From Knoellia sp. Soil729 (GTDB taxonomy: Bacteria > Actinomycetota > Actinomycetes > Actinomycetales > Dermatophilaceae): 64,000 nucleotides of DNA. The stretch spans positions 5,629-69,628 of the forward strand of contig NZ_LMSA01000001.1 of the NCBI RefSeq assembly GCF_001427985.1, given 5' to 3'. The translations under genes and the position numbers were made by a program. Numbering within the stretch: the stretch's first letter is position 1; every line of letters starts with the position of its first letter. Shown one piece after another: positions 21,241-29,587 of the stretch. The notes beneath the pieces were generated by a model that searched no databases, had not been told where the DNA came from, and worked only from the letters and a program-made list of their open reading frames with translations.

Positions 21241-22035
21241 TCATGGGCGCCGCGTGGCACCCGAGGACGTGGCGAGGCAGATCGTCGCCGCCATCGCGAG
21301 GTTGAGCGACTCGACCCGTGGGGAGATGGGGACCCGCACGACGTCGGTGCACCGGTCGCGGATCTCGGCCGGCAGGCCCCAGGCCTCGTTGCCCAGAACC
21401 CAGGCGTGCGGCTGGCTCACGTCGACGTCGGGCAGCAGGGTCTCTCCGACTCCGTCGGCGGCAAACGTCCGTATGCCGTGTGCGGACAGTGCACCCAACG
21501 TCGCGTCGACATCGAGACCGGTCACGACGGGCAGGTGGAAGAGGGAGCCCACGGTCGAGCGCACGACCTTGGGCGACAGCACGTCGACCGAGCCGTCGGA
21601 GACGAGGACCGCGTCTGCGCCGAAGGCGTCGGCGCCCCTGATGACCGTGCCGGCGTTGCCGGGGTCGCGCACATTGCTCAGCAGCACGAGGAGCTGCGGG
21701 CGGCCGGCGAGGACGTCGTCGAGGGTGGGTCGCTCGGACGCGACCACGGCGAGCAGCCCCTGGGGTGACTCCGTGTCGGACATCGCGGCAAGGACGGCGT
21801 CGTCGACCTCGTGCACGTGGATGCCGGCATCCTGCGCCTCGCCGACGAGGTCGTTGTGACGCTCGACCGCGGAGGGGGTGACATAGAGGTCGTCCACCCG
21901 CGGCGCGGCACAGCGGATCGCCTCGCGCACTCCCTGGGGGCCGTCGACGACGAAGCGACCGGTCCGCTCACGCGCCGAGCGCCGGGAGAGCGATCGCACT
22001 GACTTGACCCGATCAGATCGGACATTGGTCAGCAC
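21241..22035 (-). CDS. TrmH/SpoU-family RNA 2'-O-methyltransferase
   Basis: 264 residues. SPOUT-fold methyltransferase, probably acting on 23S rRNA. N-terminal substrate-binding part opens LTNVRSDRVKSVRSLSRRS; the catalytic half has LLSNVRDPGNAGTVIRGADAFGAD (motif 1), VLGNEAWGLP (motif 2) and VRVPISPRVESLNLAMA (motif 3), which together form the knot and SAM pocket. GTG at 22035 has GGGAG just upstream, buried in the left arm of a long hairpin (21977-22051). Follows rplT by 37 bp. Confidence 0.93.
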   Translation of the reverse strand: MLTNVRSDRVKSVRSLSRRSARERTGRFVVDGPQGVREAIRCAAPRVDDLYVTPSAVERHNDLVGEAQDAGIHVHEVDDAVLAAMSDTESPQGLLAVVASERPTLDDVLAGRPQLLVLLSNVRDPGNAGTVIRGADAFGADAVLVSDGSVDVLSPKVVRSTVGSLFHLPVVTGLDVDATLGALSAHGIRTFAADGVGETLLPDVDVSQPHAWVLGNEAWGLPAEIRDRCTDVVRVPISPRVESLNLAMAATICLATSSGATRRP

Positions 22036-22051
22036 GGCTCTCCCGGCGCTC
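21977..22051 (-). promoter_or_regulatory. Long hairpin covering the methyltransferase ribosome binding site
   Basis: Perfect 15-bp arms: minus-strand GAGCGCCGGGAGAGC (22051-22037) immediately before the GTG start, and GCTCTCCCGGCGCTC (21991-21977) inside the coding region around codons 15-20. The SD sequence GGGAG is in the first arm, so folding would hide it. This could couple translation to rplT or attenuate the transcript. The 45-nt loop argues against a simple intrinsic terminator. Confidence 0.55.
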
Positions 22052-22072
22052 TGTGGCGAGGATCTCGCAGGA

Positions 22073-22459
22073 TCAGGCGGAAGCCTTCTCGGCGACCGGC
22101 TGTGCCGGGACGTTGGCCTTGGCGATCTCGACGAGGGCGGCGAAGGCGGCCTCGTCGTTGACGGCCAGCTCGGCCAGCATGCGGCGGTCGACCTCGATCT
22201 CGGCGGCCTTGAGGCCCTGGATGAGGCGGTTGTAGGTCATGCCGTTGGCGCGGGCCGCCGCGTTGATGCGCTGGATCCACAGGCGACGGAAGTCACCCTT
22301 GCGGGCGCGACGGTCGCGGTAGGCGTAGCCGAGGGAGTGGGTGACCTGCTCCTTGGCCTTGCGGTAGAGACGGGACCGCTGACCGCGGTAGCCGCTGGCG
22401 CGCTCGAGGACGACCCGGCGCTTCTTGTGGGCATTGACTGCCCGCTTCACGCGTGCCAC
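22073..22459 (-). CDS. rplT: Ribosomal protein L20
   Basis: 128 residues. Large-subunit assembly protein binding 23S rRNA. Starts [18 protein letters not shown], followed by [17 protein letters not shown] and the [20 protein letters not shown] block, all conserved. The C-terminal 12 residues are an Ala/Pro-rich tail. Third gene of infC-rpmI-rplT. Confidence 0.98.
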   Translation of the reverse strand: MARVKRAVNAHKKRRVVLERASGYRGQRSRLYRKAKEQVTHSLGYAYRDRRARKGDFRRLWIQRINAAARANGMTYNRLIQGLKAAEIEVDRRMLAELAVNDEAAFAALVEIAKANVPAQPVAEKASA

Positions 22460-22501
22460 GTGAGACTCCTTGCTGTTCTTGGACGTTTAAGGGAAATCGG
22501 C

Positions 22502-22696
22502 TCAGATGCCGAGAAGCTTCTTGACCTTCTTGACGTCGGCCTTGGAAACGAGGACGTCCTTGCTGAGGGCGCGGGCCTTCTGGGGGGTCTTCTCGTGGAA
22601 CTTGTGGACGTGACCGGCCTGCTCGCGCATGACCTTGCCGGAACCGGTGACGCGGAAGCGCTTCTTGGTGCCGCTGTGGGTCTTGTTCTTCGGCAT
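22502..22696 (-). CDS. rpmI: Ribosomal protein L35
   Basis: 64 residues, standard length. MPKNKTHSGTKKRFRVTGSG and the K-rich C-terminus ending KKLLGI are typical of L35. Lies between infC (74-bp gap) and rplT (42-bp gap) in the conserved operon. Confidence 0.97.
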   Translation of the reverse strand: MPKNKTHSGTKKRFRVTGSGKVMREQAGHVHKFHEKTPQKARALSKDVLVSKADVKKVKKLLGI

Positions 22697-22770
22697 GGCT
22701 GCCGATCTCCTTCGCTGTCGGTGCTGCTGTGGTGCTGCTTGCGGTGGTGCGGGAAATCTGGGGTCGGCGC

Positions 22771-23478
22771 CTACTCGGCGGCGACGGTCTCCTCGGCGGC
22801 CGGCGTGGCCTGCTCGGCCTGCTCGGCCTGTGCCTCAGGTGCCTCGGGCGAGGCGGTCGTGTCCTCCGCGTCGCCGACCTGGGCGGCGTCGTCGTCGGCG
22901 GCCTCGGCGTTGTGGGTCGCGACCGCGGCGTCATCCTTCTTGCGACGCTGCTCGGCGCGGGCCTCGGACTTCTTCTTGGTCGGGGCCAGCACCATGATCA
23001 TGTTGCGACCGTCCTGCTTGGGTGCCGACTCCACGGTGCCGAGCTCGATGACGTCCTCGGCCAGCTTCTGCAGGAGGCGGTAGCCCAGCTCCGGACGCGA
23101 CTGCTCGCGACCGCGGAACATGATCGTCACCTTGACCTTGTCGCCGCCGCCCAGGAACCGGACGACGTGGCCCTTCTTGGTGGCGTAGTCGTGCGGGTCG
23201 ATCTTCGGGCGGAGCTTGATCTCCTTGATGACCGTGTTGACCTGGTTCTTGCGCGCTTCTCGGGCCTTCATGGCTGCTTCGTACTTGAACTTGCCGAAGT
23301 CCATGAGCTTGGCGACCGGCGGCTTGGCCATGGGGGCCACCTCGACCAGGTCGAGGTCTGCCTCCGCCGCGAGGCGCAGTGCATCCTCGACGCGGACGAT
23401 GCCGACCTGCTCGCCGTTGGGGCCAACCAACCGCACCTCGGGAACCCGGATGCGGTCGTTGATACGAGGCTCGCTGAT
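22771..23478 (-). CDS. infC: Translation initiation factor IF-3, AUC start codon
   Basis: 235 residues. Binds the 30S subunit, blocks 50S joining and checks the start codon. N-domain begins [18 protein letters not shown]; linker K/R-rich; C-domain contains [17 protein letters not shown] 55-residue acidic Ala/Glu tail follows, common in high-GC actinobacteria. No ATG or GTG fits: AAGGAG at 23485-23490 is followed by ATC at 23478 with 6-nt spacing, exactly where homologues begin. IF-3 genes are known for AUU-type starts used in autoregulation. The stop is TAG. Confidence 0.93.
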   Translation of the reverse strand: MSEPRINDRIRVPEVRLVGPNGEQVGIVRVEDALRLAAEADLDLVEVAPMAKPPVAKLMDFGKFKYEAAMKAREARKNQVNTVIKEIKLRPKIDPHDYATKKGHVVRFLGGGDKVKVTIMFRGREQSRPELGYRLLQKLAEDVIELGTVESAPKQDGRNMIMVLAPTKKKSEARAEQRRKKDDAAVATHNAEAADDDAAQVGDAEDTTASPEAPEAQAEQAEQATPAAEETVAAE

Positions 23479-23603
23479 GTCGATCTCCTTCTGAAGGGAA
23501 CTGAAGTCTGTGCGTGGGCCAGGACGAGCTCGTGCTGCCTCCGGAATGCCGAAGAGGCTCCTCGCGCCGCGCACGAGAAGCCTCACATCCGTCCACGACG
23601 GGA

Positions 23604-23628
23604 CCACGACAGCACATGCCTGTCGTGG
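23604..23628 (-). promoter_or_regulatory. Hairpin in the infC 5' leader
   Basis: CCACGACAG (23604-23612) and CTGTCGTGG (23620-23628) form a perfect 9-bp stem with a 7-nt loop, 130 nt upstream of infC and downstream of its predicted promoter. No T-run follows. It could be part of an L20/IF-3 leader control element. The remaining leader bases (23479-23739) hold no other clear structure and no gene. Confidence 0.4.
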
Positions 23629-23739
23629 ACCGTGTGGAGAAACCCGGCGACCCAGAGGTCGACGCGGGTGGAAGCGAGCTTCACTTGCGCACTGTGACCG
23701 TCGTCCGTGAGGGCGGCAGTCGCAGTCGGTCCGTCGACA

Positions 23740-23768
23740 AGGCTAGCAGCCCGGTGCCCGAGCGCCAA
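23740..23768 (-). promoter_or_regulatory. Predicted infC operon promoter
   Basis: On the minus strand a -35 TTGGCG (plus 23763-23768) and a -10 TAGCCT (23740-23745) are spaced by exactly 17 bp, just after the stop codon of the SseB-like gene. Transcription would start near 23733 and give a leader of roughly 250 nt before the AUC start. Confidence 0.55.
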
Positions 23769-23775
23769 CTCGCAC

Positions 23776-24462
23776 TCAGCTGATGCGGAAGGCCAGCCCG
23801 TCGATGCGTGCGCGCAGCTCTCCGTCGGTGGCGAGGCGCTCCCCCACCCTGGTGGCGATCTGCTGGATCTCGGCCGGCTCGAGACCGTCCTCGAGCTCGA
23901 GCGCCAGGCCCAGGATCCCCCGCCGGGCAGGCGCGCCCTCCTCGAGGCGGTGGCCGCGCACGGCGGGCTCGAGGGCCAGGGCACGGCTCACGGAGGTCTC
24001 GACGAAGGGGTCGAGGTGCGGGGCGAGCCACTCCCGCTCCTGCGCGAGCGCCCAGACCATCGAGGGCCGCAGCGCGAAGGTGGTGGGCCCGGCGACGTCG
24101 ATGACGATGACGTCGCAGCGCTCGCTCACGGCGGCCTGCCCGGCCCGCGCAGACGTGACGGGCACGGGGCGAGCCGCTGCGTCCCAGGCCGCGAGCGAGG
24201 CCAGGCTCGTGAACACCGGCAGGGCCCGCTCACCGTCGGGGGCCACGAGGGTCACGGCAGCCATGTCGGTCTGCTTGTCGACCGTGAGGCCACCCTCGGT
24301 CGCGGTCTCGACCGGCTCCGCGACGATCGGCACGAGGAGCCGGGAACCGTGCAGCGCCCGCATGAGCGCAGCCGGGTCCTGCGAGGTCAGCGCGGCAACG
24401 ACGTCCGGCGCCGCCGACCCGTCGTCGCCCTCGAAGCCGGTGAAGACGAGGTCACGCGTCAC
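23776..24462 (-). CDS. SseB-family protein
   Basis: 228 residues. N-terminal SseB-like domain (about 28-150) with a pattern such as [37 protein letters not shown] and [24 protein letters not shown]. No catalytic residues are evident and the biochemical role is unknown. GTG start at 24462 overlaps the hisA stop (GTGA), so it ends the his transcript. Located upstream of infC, as I recall for several actinobacteria. Confidence 0.85.
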   Translation of the reverse strand: MTRDLVFTGFEGDDGSAAPDVVAALTSQDPAALMRALHGSRLLVPIVAEPVETATEGGLTVDKQTDMAAVTLVAPDGERALPVFTSLASLAAWDAAARPVPVTSARAGQAAVSERCDVIVIDVAGPTTFALRPSMVWALAQEREWLAPHLDPFVETSVSRALALEPAVRGHRLEEGAPARRGILGLALELEDGLEPAEIQQIATRVGERLATDGELRARIDGLAFRIS

Positions 24463-25193
24463 GGGCGACCGGCCACGTCGAGCGCGTCGGGCAGCGTGAA
24501 CGCGCCGCGATAGAGCGCCGATCCGACGATGGCACCCTCGACTCCCTCCCCGACCATCGTGCGGAGGGCCTCGATGTCGGCGAGGGTCGACACCCCGCCG
24601 GACGCGATGACGGGCCGGTCGGTGCGCGCACAGACGTCCCGCAGGAGCTCGAGGTTGGGTCCCTTGAGCATGCCGTCCTTGTTGACGTCGGTGACGACGT
24701 AGCGCGCGCAGCCCTCGGCGTCGAGGCGGGCGAGCGTCTCCCAGAGGTCACCGCCCTCCTGGGTCCAGCCACGGGCGGCCAGGGTGGTGCCGCGGACATC
24801 GAGGCCGACGGCGATCCGGTCACCGTGCTCGGCGATGGCGGCTGCCGTCCACTCCGGGTCCTCGAGCGCGGCCGTGCCGAGGTTGACCCTGCGACACCCG
24901 GTCGCCAGGGCCCGCTCGAGCGTCTCGGCATCGCGGATGCCACCGCTCATCTCCACGTCGATGTCGAGGCGGCCCACGATCTGCGAGAGGAGCTCGGCGT
25001 TGTCGCCCCGGCCGAAGGCCGCGTCGAGGTCGACGAGGTGGAGCCACTCGGACCCCTGCTCCTGCCAGCGCAACGCGGCCTCGACCGGCTCGCCGAACTC
25101 ACCGCCGGTCCCGGTCACCCCCTGGACGAGCTGGACGGCGCGACCTCCCGCGACGTCGACGGCGGGCAGGAGCTGGAGGCGGGGGGTGGTCAT
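24459..25193 (-). CDS. hisA: Phosphoribosyl isomerase (HisA/PriA)
   Basis: 244-residue (beta/alpha)8 barrel that isomerises ProFAR to PRFAR in histidine synthesis. First catalytic Asp D13 in [13 protein letters not shown]; second in [10 protein letters not shown]; phosphate loops SGGI and ASGGVST. In many actinobacteria the PriA form also serves as TrpF; whether this one does cannot be decided without substrate-loop comparison. hisF does not follow, unlike in many actinobacteria: the next gene is the SseB-like one. Confidence 0.95.
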   Translation of the reverse strand: MTTPRLQLLPAVDVAGGRAVQLVQGVTGTGGEFGEPVEAALRWQEQGSEWLHLVDLDAAFGRGDNAELLSQIVGRLDIDVEMSGGIRDAETLERALATGCRRVNLGTAALEDPEWTAAAIAEHGDRIAVGLDVRGTTLAARGWTQEGGDLWETLARLDAEGCARYVVTDVNKDGMLKGPNLELLRDVCARTDRPVIASGGVSTLADIEALRTMVGEGVEGAIVGSALYRGAFTLPDALDVAGRP

Positions 25194-25248
25194 GGCACCT
25201 TCACTGTTCGGCAGTCACGCAGCGCGACTGGGTGGGAGACAAGGGACT

Positions 25249-25893
25249 TCACAAGGAGCTGACCCAGTTCTCGAGCAGGTGGAGCCCTGCCTCGCCCGAC
25301 TTCTCGGGGTGGAACTGGGTGGCGGAGAGCGGGCCGTTCTCGACGGCTGCGACGAAGCGCTCGCCGTGGGTGGCGTGGGTGACACGGGGTGCGACCACCC
25401 TGAAGGCACCGGTGGGCTCGGGAAGCGTCCAGGTGCGCACGGCATACGAGTGCACGAAGTAGAAGCGCTCGGACTCGACCCCCGCAAACAGCACCGACCC
25501 GGAGGCGACGTCGACCTCGGTCCATCCCATGTGCGGGACGACCGGCGCCCGGAGTCGCTCAACGGTGCCGGGCCACTCGGCCAGGCCCTCCTCGCTGATG
25601 TCGTTGGGCTCGGTCGAGGACTCGAAGAGCGCCTGCATGCCCACACAGATGCCGAGGACGGGGCGTCCACCCGAGAGCCGGACGTCGACGATGCGGGGCA
25701 CGTCCGCCGCGCGCATGCCCCGGACGCAGGCGTGGAAGTTGCCGACGCCGGGCAGGAACAGTCCGTGCGCGTCGAGGGCTCGCTGCCGGTCGGCGGTGAG
25801 CTCGACCTGGGCGCCGACGTGCTCGAGGGCCCGCACCGCGCTGTGCACATTGCCGCTGCCGTGGTCGAGGACGACGACGCGCCGGCCGGTCAT
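25249..25893 (-). CDS. hisH: Imidazole glycerol phosphate synthase glutaminase subunit
   Basis: 214 residues. Class I glutamine amidotransferase that feeds ammonia to HisF. Nucleophile C83 in GICVGMQ; His/Glu pair in QFHPEKSG near the C-terminus; oxyanion strand PGVGNF at 48-53. ATG at 25893 overlaps the stop of the upstream unknown gene (ATGA). A longer in-frame reading to 26229 is not HisH-like. The partner hisF is not in this window. Confidence 0.96.
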   Translation of the reverse strand: MTGRRVVVLDHGSGNVHSAVRALEHVGAQVELTADRQRALDAHGLFLPGVGNFHACVRGMRAADVPRIVDVRLSGGRPVLGICVGMQALFESSTEPNDISEEGLAEWPGTVERLRAPVVPHMGWTEVDVASGSVLFAGVESERFYFVHSYAVRTWTLPEPTGAFRVVAPRVTHATHGERFVAAVENGPLSATQFHPEKSGEAGLHLLENWVSSL

Positions 25894-26516
25894 CGCTCGT
25901 TCTCCGAGCGGTGTGCTGCCTCCTCGGCGACCAGCGCGTCGAACGCGGCGACGGACCGTGGGTTGGGCTCGATGCGCTCGTGGGCGTCGTCGGGCCCCTC
26001 GACCAGCAGCTCCTCGCCCGGCAGCCCGAGCAGCCTCACGAGGCCGACGAGGACCTCGAGCGGGCTTCCGTGCGTGTCGGCGAAGTGCTCGGTGACGGCT
26101 GCCGGCGTGGTGCGCGAGCGCGCACCGGCCACGTCGACGACCAGCCCCGAGGGCAGGGCGGGCAGGTCCGGGGTGCGCCGCACACCCGTCCCGGGCTCCC
26201 ACACGATCCAACGCTGCTGGAGCCGCCATCCACGGGTCTGGACCGTCACCACGGCGCAGCCCTCGATGACGAACAGGCCGATGGCGGGGCGGTGTCGCGT
26301 CGGGACCGAGCGAGCCGCGAGGACCTCGAGACCGACGTCGTAGGGCGCGGCGGACAGCGCACGCTCCTCGGCGAGGTAGACACCGGTCCAGCCGGGCAGG
26401 GGGACGACGCGCACGGGCACGAGACCGCGCCTGACCCAGCGGGCAGATGCGGCGGCTCCGCCTCGGACGAGGACGACGCCGTGTCCGAGCTCAGGGCTCT
26501 GTTCGGGGATGGCCAC
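25890..26516 (-). CDS. Conserved hypothetical protein inside the his operon
   Basis: 208 residues. No family recognised. Mixed beta/alpha pattern: WVRRGLVPVRVVPLPGWTGVYLAEE, then RPAIGLFVIEGCAVVTVQTRGW and QRWIVWEPGTG; C-terminus helical and acidic/basic (AEEAAHRSENER). Begins with GTG three bases after the hisB stop, and its stop overlaps the hisH ATG, so it is translated together with histidine enzymes. Possible roles are regulation or an accessory step; both are guesses. Confidence 0.75.
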   Translation of the reverse strand: MAIPEQSPELGHGVVLVRGGAAASARWVRRGLVPVRVVPLPGWTGVYLAEERALSAAPYDVGLEVLAARSVPTRHRPAIGLFVIEGCAVVTVQTRGWRLQQRWIVWEPGTGVRRTPDLPALPSGLVVDVAGARSRTTPAAVTEHFADTHGSPLEVLVGLVRLLGLPGEELLVEGPDDAHERIEPNPRSVAAFDALVAEEAAHRSENER

Positions 26517-26519
26517 GGC

Positions 26520-27125
26520 TCAGAGGGCACCCTTGGCGCTGGGGATGCCCACCACGCGGGGGTCGCGCTCGATGGCGGCACGCAGGGCGCGGGCCACCGC
26601 CTTGAACTGGGCCTCGACGATGTGGTGCGGGTCGCGCCCGGCAAGGACGCGCACGTGCAGCGCGATGCCCGCGTGGTGGGCGAAGGACTCGAGGACGTGG
26701 CGGGTCAGGGAGCCGACGTAGTTCCCGCCGATGACGACGTACTCCTGCCCCTCCGGCTCGCCGGTGTGCACGACGTAGGGGCGTCCGGCGACGTCGACCA
26801 CGGCGTGGACGAGCGCCTCGTCGAGCGGCACGGTCGCGTCGCCGAACCGCGAGATGCCGCGCTTGTCACCCAGGGCCTCACGCAGGGCGTCACCCAGCAC
26901 GATGGCGACGTCCTCGACGGTGTGGTGCGCGTCGACGTCGACGTCTCCGGTGGCTCGCACCCGCAGGTCGATGAGCGAGTGCTTCGCGAGCGACAGCAGC
27001 ATGTGGTCGTAGAACCGGACTCCGGTGCTCACGTCGCCCGCACCCGTGCCGTCGAGGTCGATGCTGAGCTCGACGCTGCTCTCGGAGGTGGAGCGGTTCA
27101 CCGTCGCTGTGCGGTTGCTGGTCAC
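26520..27125 (-). CDS. hisB: Imidazoleglycerol-phosphate dehydratase
   Basis: 201 residues, monofunctional form without the phosphatase domain. Forms imidazole-acetol phosphate. The two metal-binding motifs DAHHTVED and [11 protein letters not shown] are intact, as are the FYDHML and RPYVV blocks. GTG start at 27125 overlaps the hisC stop (GTGA). Confidence 0.97.
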   Translation of the reverse strand: MTSNRTATVNRSTSESSVELSIDLDGTGAGDVSTGVRFYDHMLLSLAKHSLIDLRVRATGDVDVDAHHTVEDVAIVLGDALREALGDKRGISRFGDATVPLDEALVHAVVDVAGRPYVVHTGEPEGQEYVVIGGNYVGSLTRHVLESFAHHAGIALHVRVLAGRDPHHIVEAQFKAVARALRAAIERDPRVVGIPSAKGAL

Positions 27126-28252
27126 GACTGTCCTTCCAGGTGTTCGGGAGCCAGGGCTGCCACGGCATCGAGGAACGCCGTCGTCTCGTCCGGGGTCCCG
27201 GCGGTCACTCGAAGATAGTGCTCGATCCCGACGTCACGAACGAGAACCCCCTGCTCGAGCAGCGCCTGCCACGTCGTGTGGCTGTCACGGAGCCCACCGA
27301 AGAGCACGAAGTTGGCGTCACTGGGCACGGGGTGCAGACCCAGCCCGGGAAGCTCGTGCACGATCCGGTCGCGCTGCTCCTTGATGGCGTCGACGGTGGC
27401 GAGCATCGTGTCGGCGTGGCGCAGCGTCGCCCGGGCGATCGCCTGCGCGGGCGCGGACAGGTGGTAGGGCATGCGCACGAGCCGCAGCGCGTCGACCAGC
27501 TGGGGGTCCGCTGCGAGATAGCCGAGCCGGCCGCCGGCGAAGGCGAACGCCTTGCTCATCGTGCGCGTGACCACGAGCCGAGGACGACCCTCGAGCAGCG
27601 TCAGTGCCGTGGGGGTGCCCGGGCGCGCGAACTCGGTGTAGGCCTCGTCCACGACCACGACCGCGTGGGGTGCGGCGTCATGCACCGCCGTCACGACGTC
27701 GAGGGTCAGCGCCGTGCCGGTCGGGTTGTTGGGCGAGCAGAGAAAGACGATGTTGGGTGAGTGCTCCTCCACCTGGGCCACGGCCGAGCCGACGGACAGG
27801 TCGAACGCTCCCCCGCCGCCCTGCTCGACGTCGACGCCGCGCAGCCCGTCGACCCACGCCGTGCCGGTGGTGGCGGTGATGATCGGGTGCATGGAGTAGG
27901 CCGGGGTGAAGCCGAGAGCCGTGCGCCCCTGCCCACCGAACGCCTGCAACAGGTGCAGGAGAACCTCGTTGGAGCCGTTGCCGGCCCAGACCTGCTCCGG
28001 GCTCACCGTGGTCCGGCTGCGTGAGAGGTATGCCGCGAGGTCACCTCGCAGCTGCGTGAACTCGCGGTCGGGGTAACGGTTCAGGCCCGGGGCGACCGCC
28101 GCCACGGCAGCGACGATCTCGTCGACGACCACCGGCGGCACGGCGTACGAGCTCTCGTTGGTGTTGAGGGCGACCGGGACGTCGAGCTGCGGTGCGCCGT
28201 ACGGGGTACGGCCCCTGAGGTCCTCGCGCAGCAGCTCGTCAATGATGCTCAT
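27122..28252 (-). CDS. hisC: Histidinol-phosphate aminotransferase
   Basis: 376 residues. PLP fold-type I enzyme. Substrate arm [12 protein letters not shown] near residue 30; CSPNNPTGT and DEAYTEF in the cofactor pocket; Schiff-base lysine in [19 protein letters not shown] at 28252 overlaps the hisD stop (ATGA). A long reading upstream of the ATG is a shadow inside hisD. Confidence 0.96.
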   Translation of the reverse strand: MSIIDELLREDLRGRTPYGAPQLDVPVALNTNESSYAVPPVVVDEIVAAVAAVAPGLNRYPDREFTQLRGDLAAYLSRSRTTVSPEQVWAGNGSNEVLLHLLQAFGGQGRTALGFTPAYSMHPIITATTGTAWVDGLRGVDVEQGGGGAFDLSVGSAVAQVEEHSPNIVFLCSPNNPTGTALTLDVVTAVHDAAPHAVVVVDEAYTEFARPGTPTALTLLEGRPRLVVTRTMSKAFAFAGGRLGYLAADPQLVDALRLVRMPYHLSAPAQAIARATLRHADTMLATVDAIKEQRDRIVHELPGLGLHPVPSDANFVLFGGLRDSHTTWQALLEQGVLVRDVGIEHYLRVTAGTPDETTAFLDAVAALAPEHLEGQS

Positions 28253-29574
28253 GCGAGCTCTGGCAGGCGGGCGAGGACGGCCTCGCCGTGCGCCGGCAGG
28301 TCCTCGGCACGAGCCAGCGTCACGACGTGGGCGCCGACCTCGCGCAGCGCGGCCTCGGTGTACTCGACCACGTGGATGCCGCGCAGGAAGGACTGCACAG
28401 ACAGGCCGCTCGAGTGGGCGGCGCACCCGCCCGTGGGGAGGACGTGGTTGGACCCGGCGCAGTAGTCGCCGAGGCTGACCGGGGACCATGTGCCGACGAA
28501 GACGGCGCCGGCGTTGCGCACCTGCGCGGCCACGCCGGCCGCGTCGGCGGTGTGGATCTCGAGGTGCTCGGCGGCGTAGGCGTTGACCACGTCGAGGCCC
28601 ACCTCCATCGAGTCGACGAGGACGACCGCGGACTGGCGACCCGTGAGCGCCTCGGTGACACGCTCGGCGTGCTTGGTCTCCCCGACCCTGCGGGCCACGG
28701 CCGACTGCACCGACCCGGCGAGCTCGGCGCTGTCGGTCACGAGGACGGCCGCGGCCATGGGGTCGTGCTCGGCCTGGCTGATGAGGTCGGCGGCGACGTG
28801 CTCGGAGTCGGCGGTCTCGTCGGCAAGGATCGCGATCTCGGTCGGCCCGGCCTCGGAGTCGATGCCGATGAGGCCCTTGAGGAGGCGCTTGGCCGCCGCG
28901 ACATAGATGTTGCCGGGGCCGGTCACGAGGTTGACCGGCTCGAGGTCGCTCTCGCCGTCGAGCCCGTCCAACCCATGCGCGAACGCAGCCACCGCCTGGG
29001 CGCCACCCATGGCCCACACCTCCTCGATGCCGAGGAGGGCACAGGCAGCGAGGATCGTCGGGTGCGGCCAGCCGCCGAAGTCCTTCTGCGGAGGGCTGGC
29101 CACCGCCAGGGACCCGACCCCGGCGAGCACGGCCGGAACGACGTTCATGACCACGCTGCTGGGGTAGACCGCCCGGCCCCCCGGGACGTAGAGGCCGACC
29201 CGGTCGACCGGCACCCAGCGCTCGGTGACGGTGCCACCGGCCGTGACCGTGGTCGTGGACTCGGTGCGCCGCTGGTCGGCATGGACCAGGCGGGCCCGGC
29301 GGATGGACTCCTCGAGAGCCGCCCGCACCTGCGGGTCGAGGTCGTCCAGCGACGCCCTGATGACGTCGGTCGGGACGCGCAGGCTCTCCGGACGCACTCC
29401 GTCAAAACGTTCGGAGGCGTCGAGCACGGCCTCGGCGCCGCGGGCGGCCACGTCGTCGCACACCGGGCGGACGGCGGCCACTGCCGCCTCGACGTCGAGC
29501 TCGGCCCGGGGCAGGGTTCGCCTGAGCTCACGGACACCGGGCGCCCGGCCACGCAGGTCGAGTACGGGGATCAT
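28249..29574 (-). CDS. hisD: Histidinol dehydrogenase
   Basis: 441 residues. Zinc enzyme that makes histidine from histidinol with two NAD. Landmarks: [53 protein letters not shown], and [19 protein letters not shown], whose His residues bind zinc or act as base. First gene of the his group. The ATG at 29574 lies 7 bases after a -10 sequence TAGACT that includes the glnE stop codon, so the transcript is probably leaderless. Confidence 0.96.
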   Translation of the reverse strand: MIPVLDLRGRAPGVRELRRTLPRAELDVEAAVAAVRPVCDDVAARGAEAVLDASERFDGVRPESLRVPTDVIRASLDDLDPQVRAALEESIRRARLVHADQRRTESTTTVTAGGTVTERWVPVDRVGLYVPGGRAVYPSSVVMNVVPAVLAGVGSLAVASPPQKDFGGWPHPTILAACALLGIEEVWAMGGAQAVAAFAHGLDGLDGESDLEPVNLVTGPGNIYVAAAKRLLKGLIGIDSEAGPTEIAILADETADSEHVAADLISQAEHDPMAAAVLVTDSAELAGSVQSAVARRVGETKHAERVTEALTGRQSAVVLVDSMEVGLDVVNAYAAEHLEIHTADAAGVAAQVRNAGAVFVGTWSPVSLGDYCAGSNHVLPTGGCAAHSSGLSVQSFLRGIHVVEYTEAALREVGAHVVTLARAEDLPAHGEAVLARLPELA

Positions 29575-29581
29575 GCGTCCC

Positions 29582-29587
29582 AGTCTA
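29582..29587 (-). promoter_or_regulatory. Predicted hisD -10 element overlapping the glnE stop codon
   Basis: Minus-strand TAGACT, 7 bases before the hisD ATG. Its first three bases are the TAG stop of glnE (29585-29587). No convincing -35 was found. It suggests that the his genes have their own leaderless transcript rather than depending only on read-through from glnE. Confidence 0.5.
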
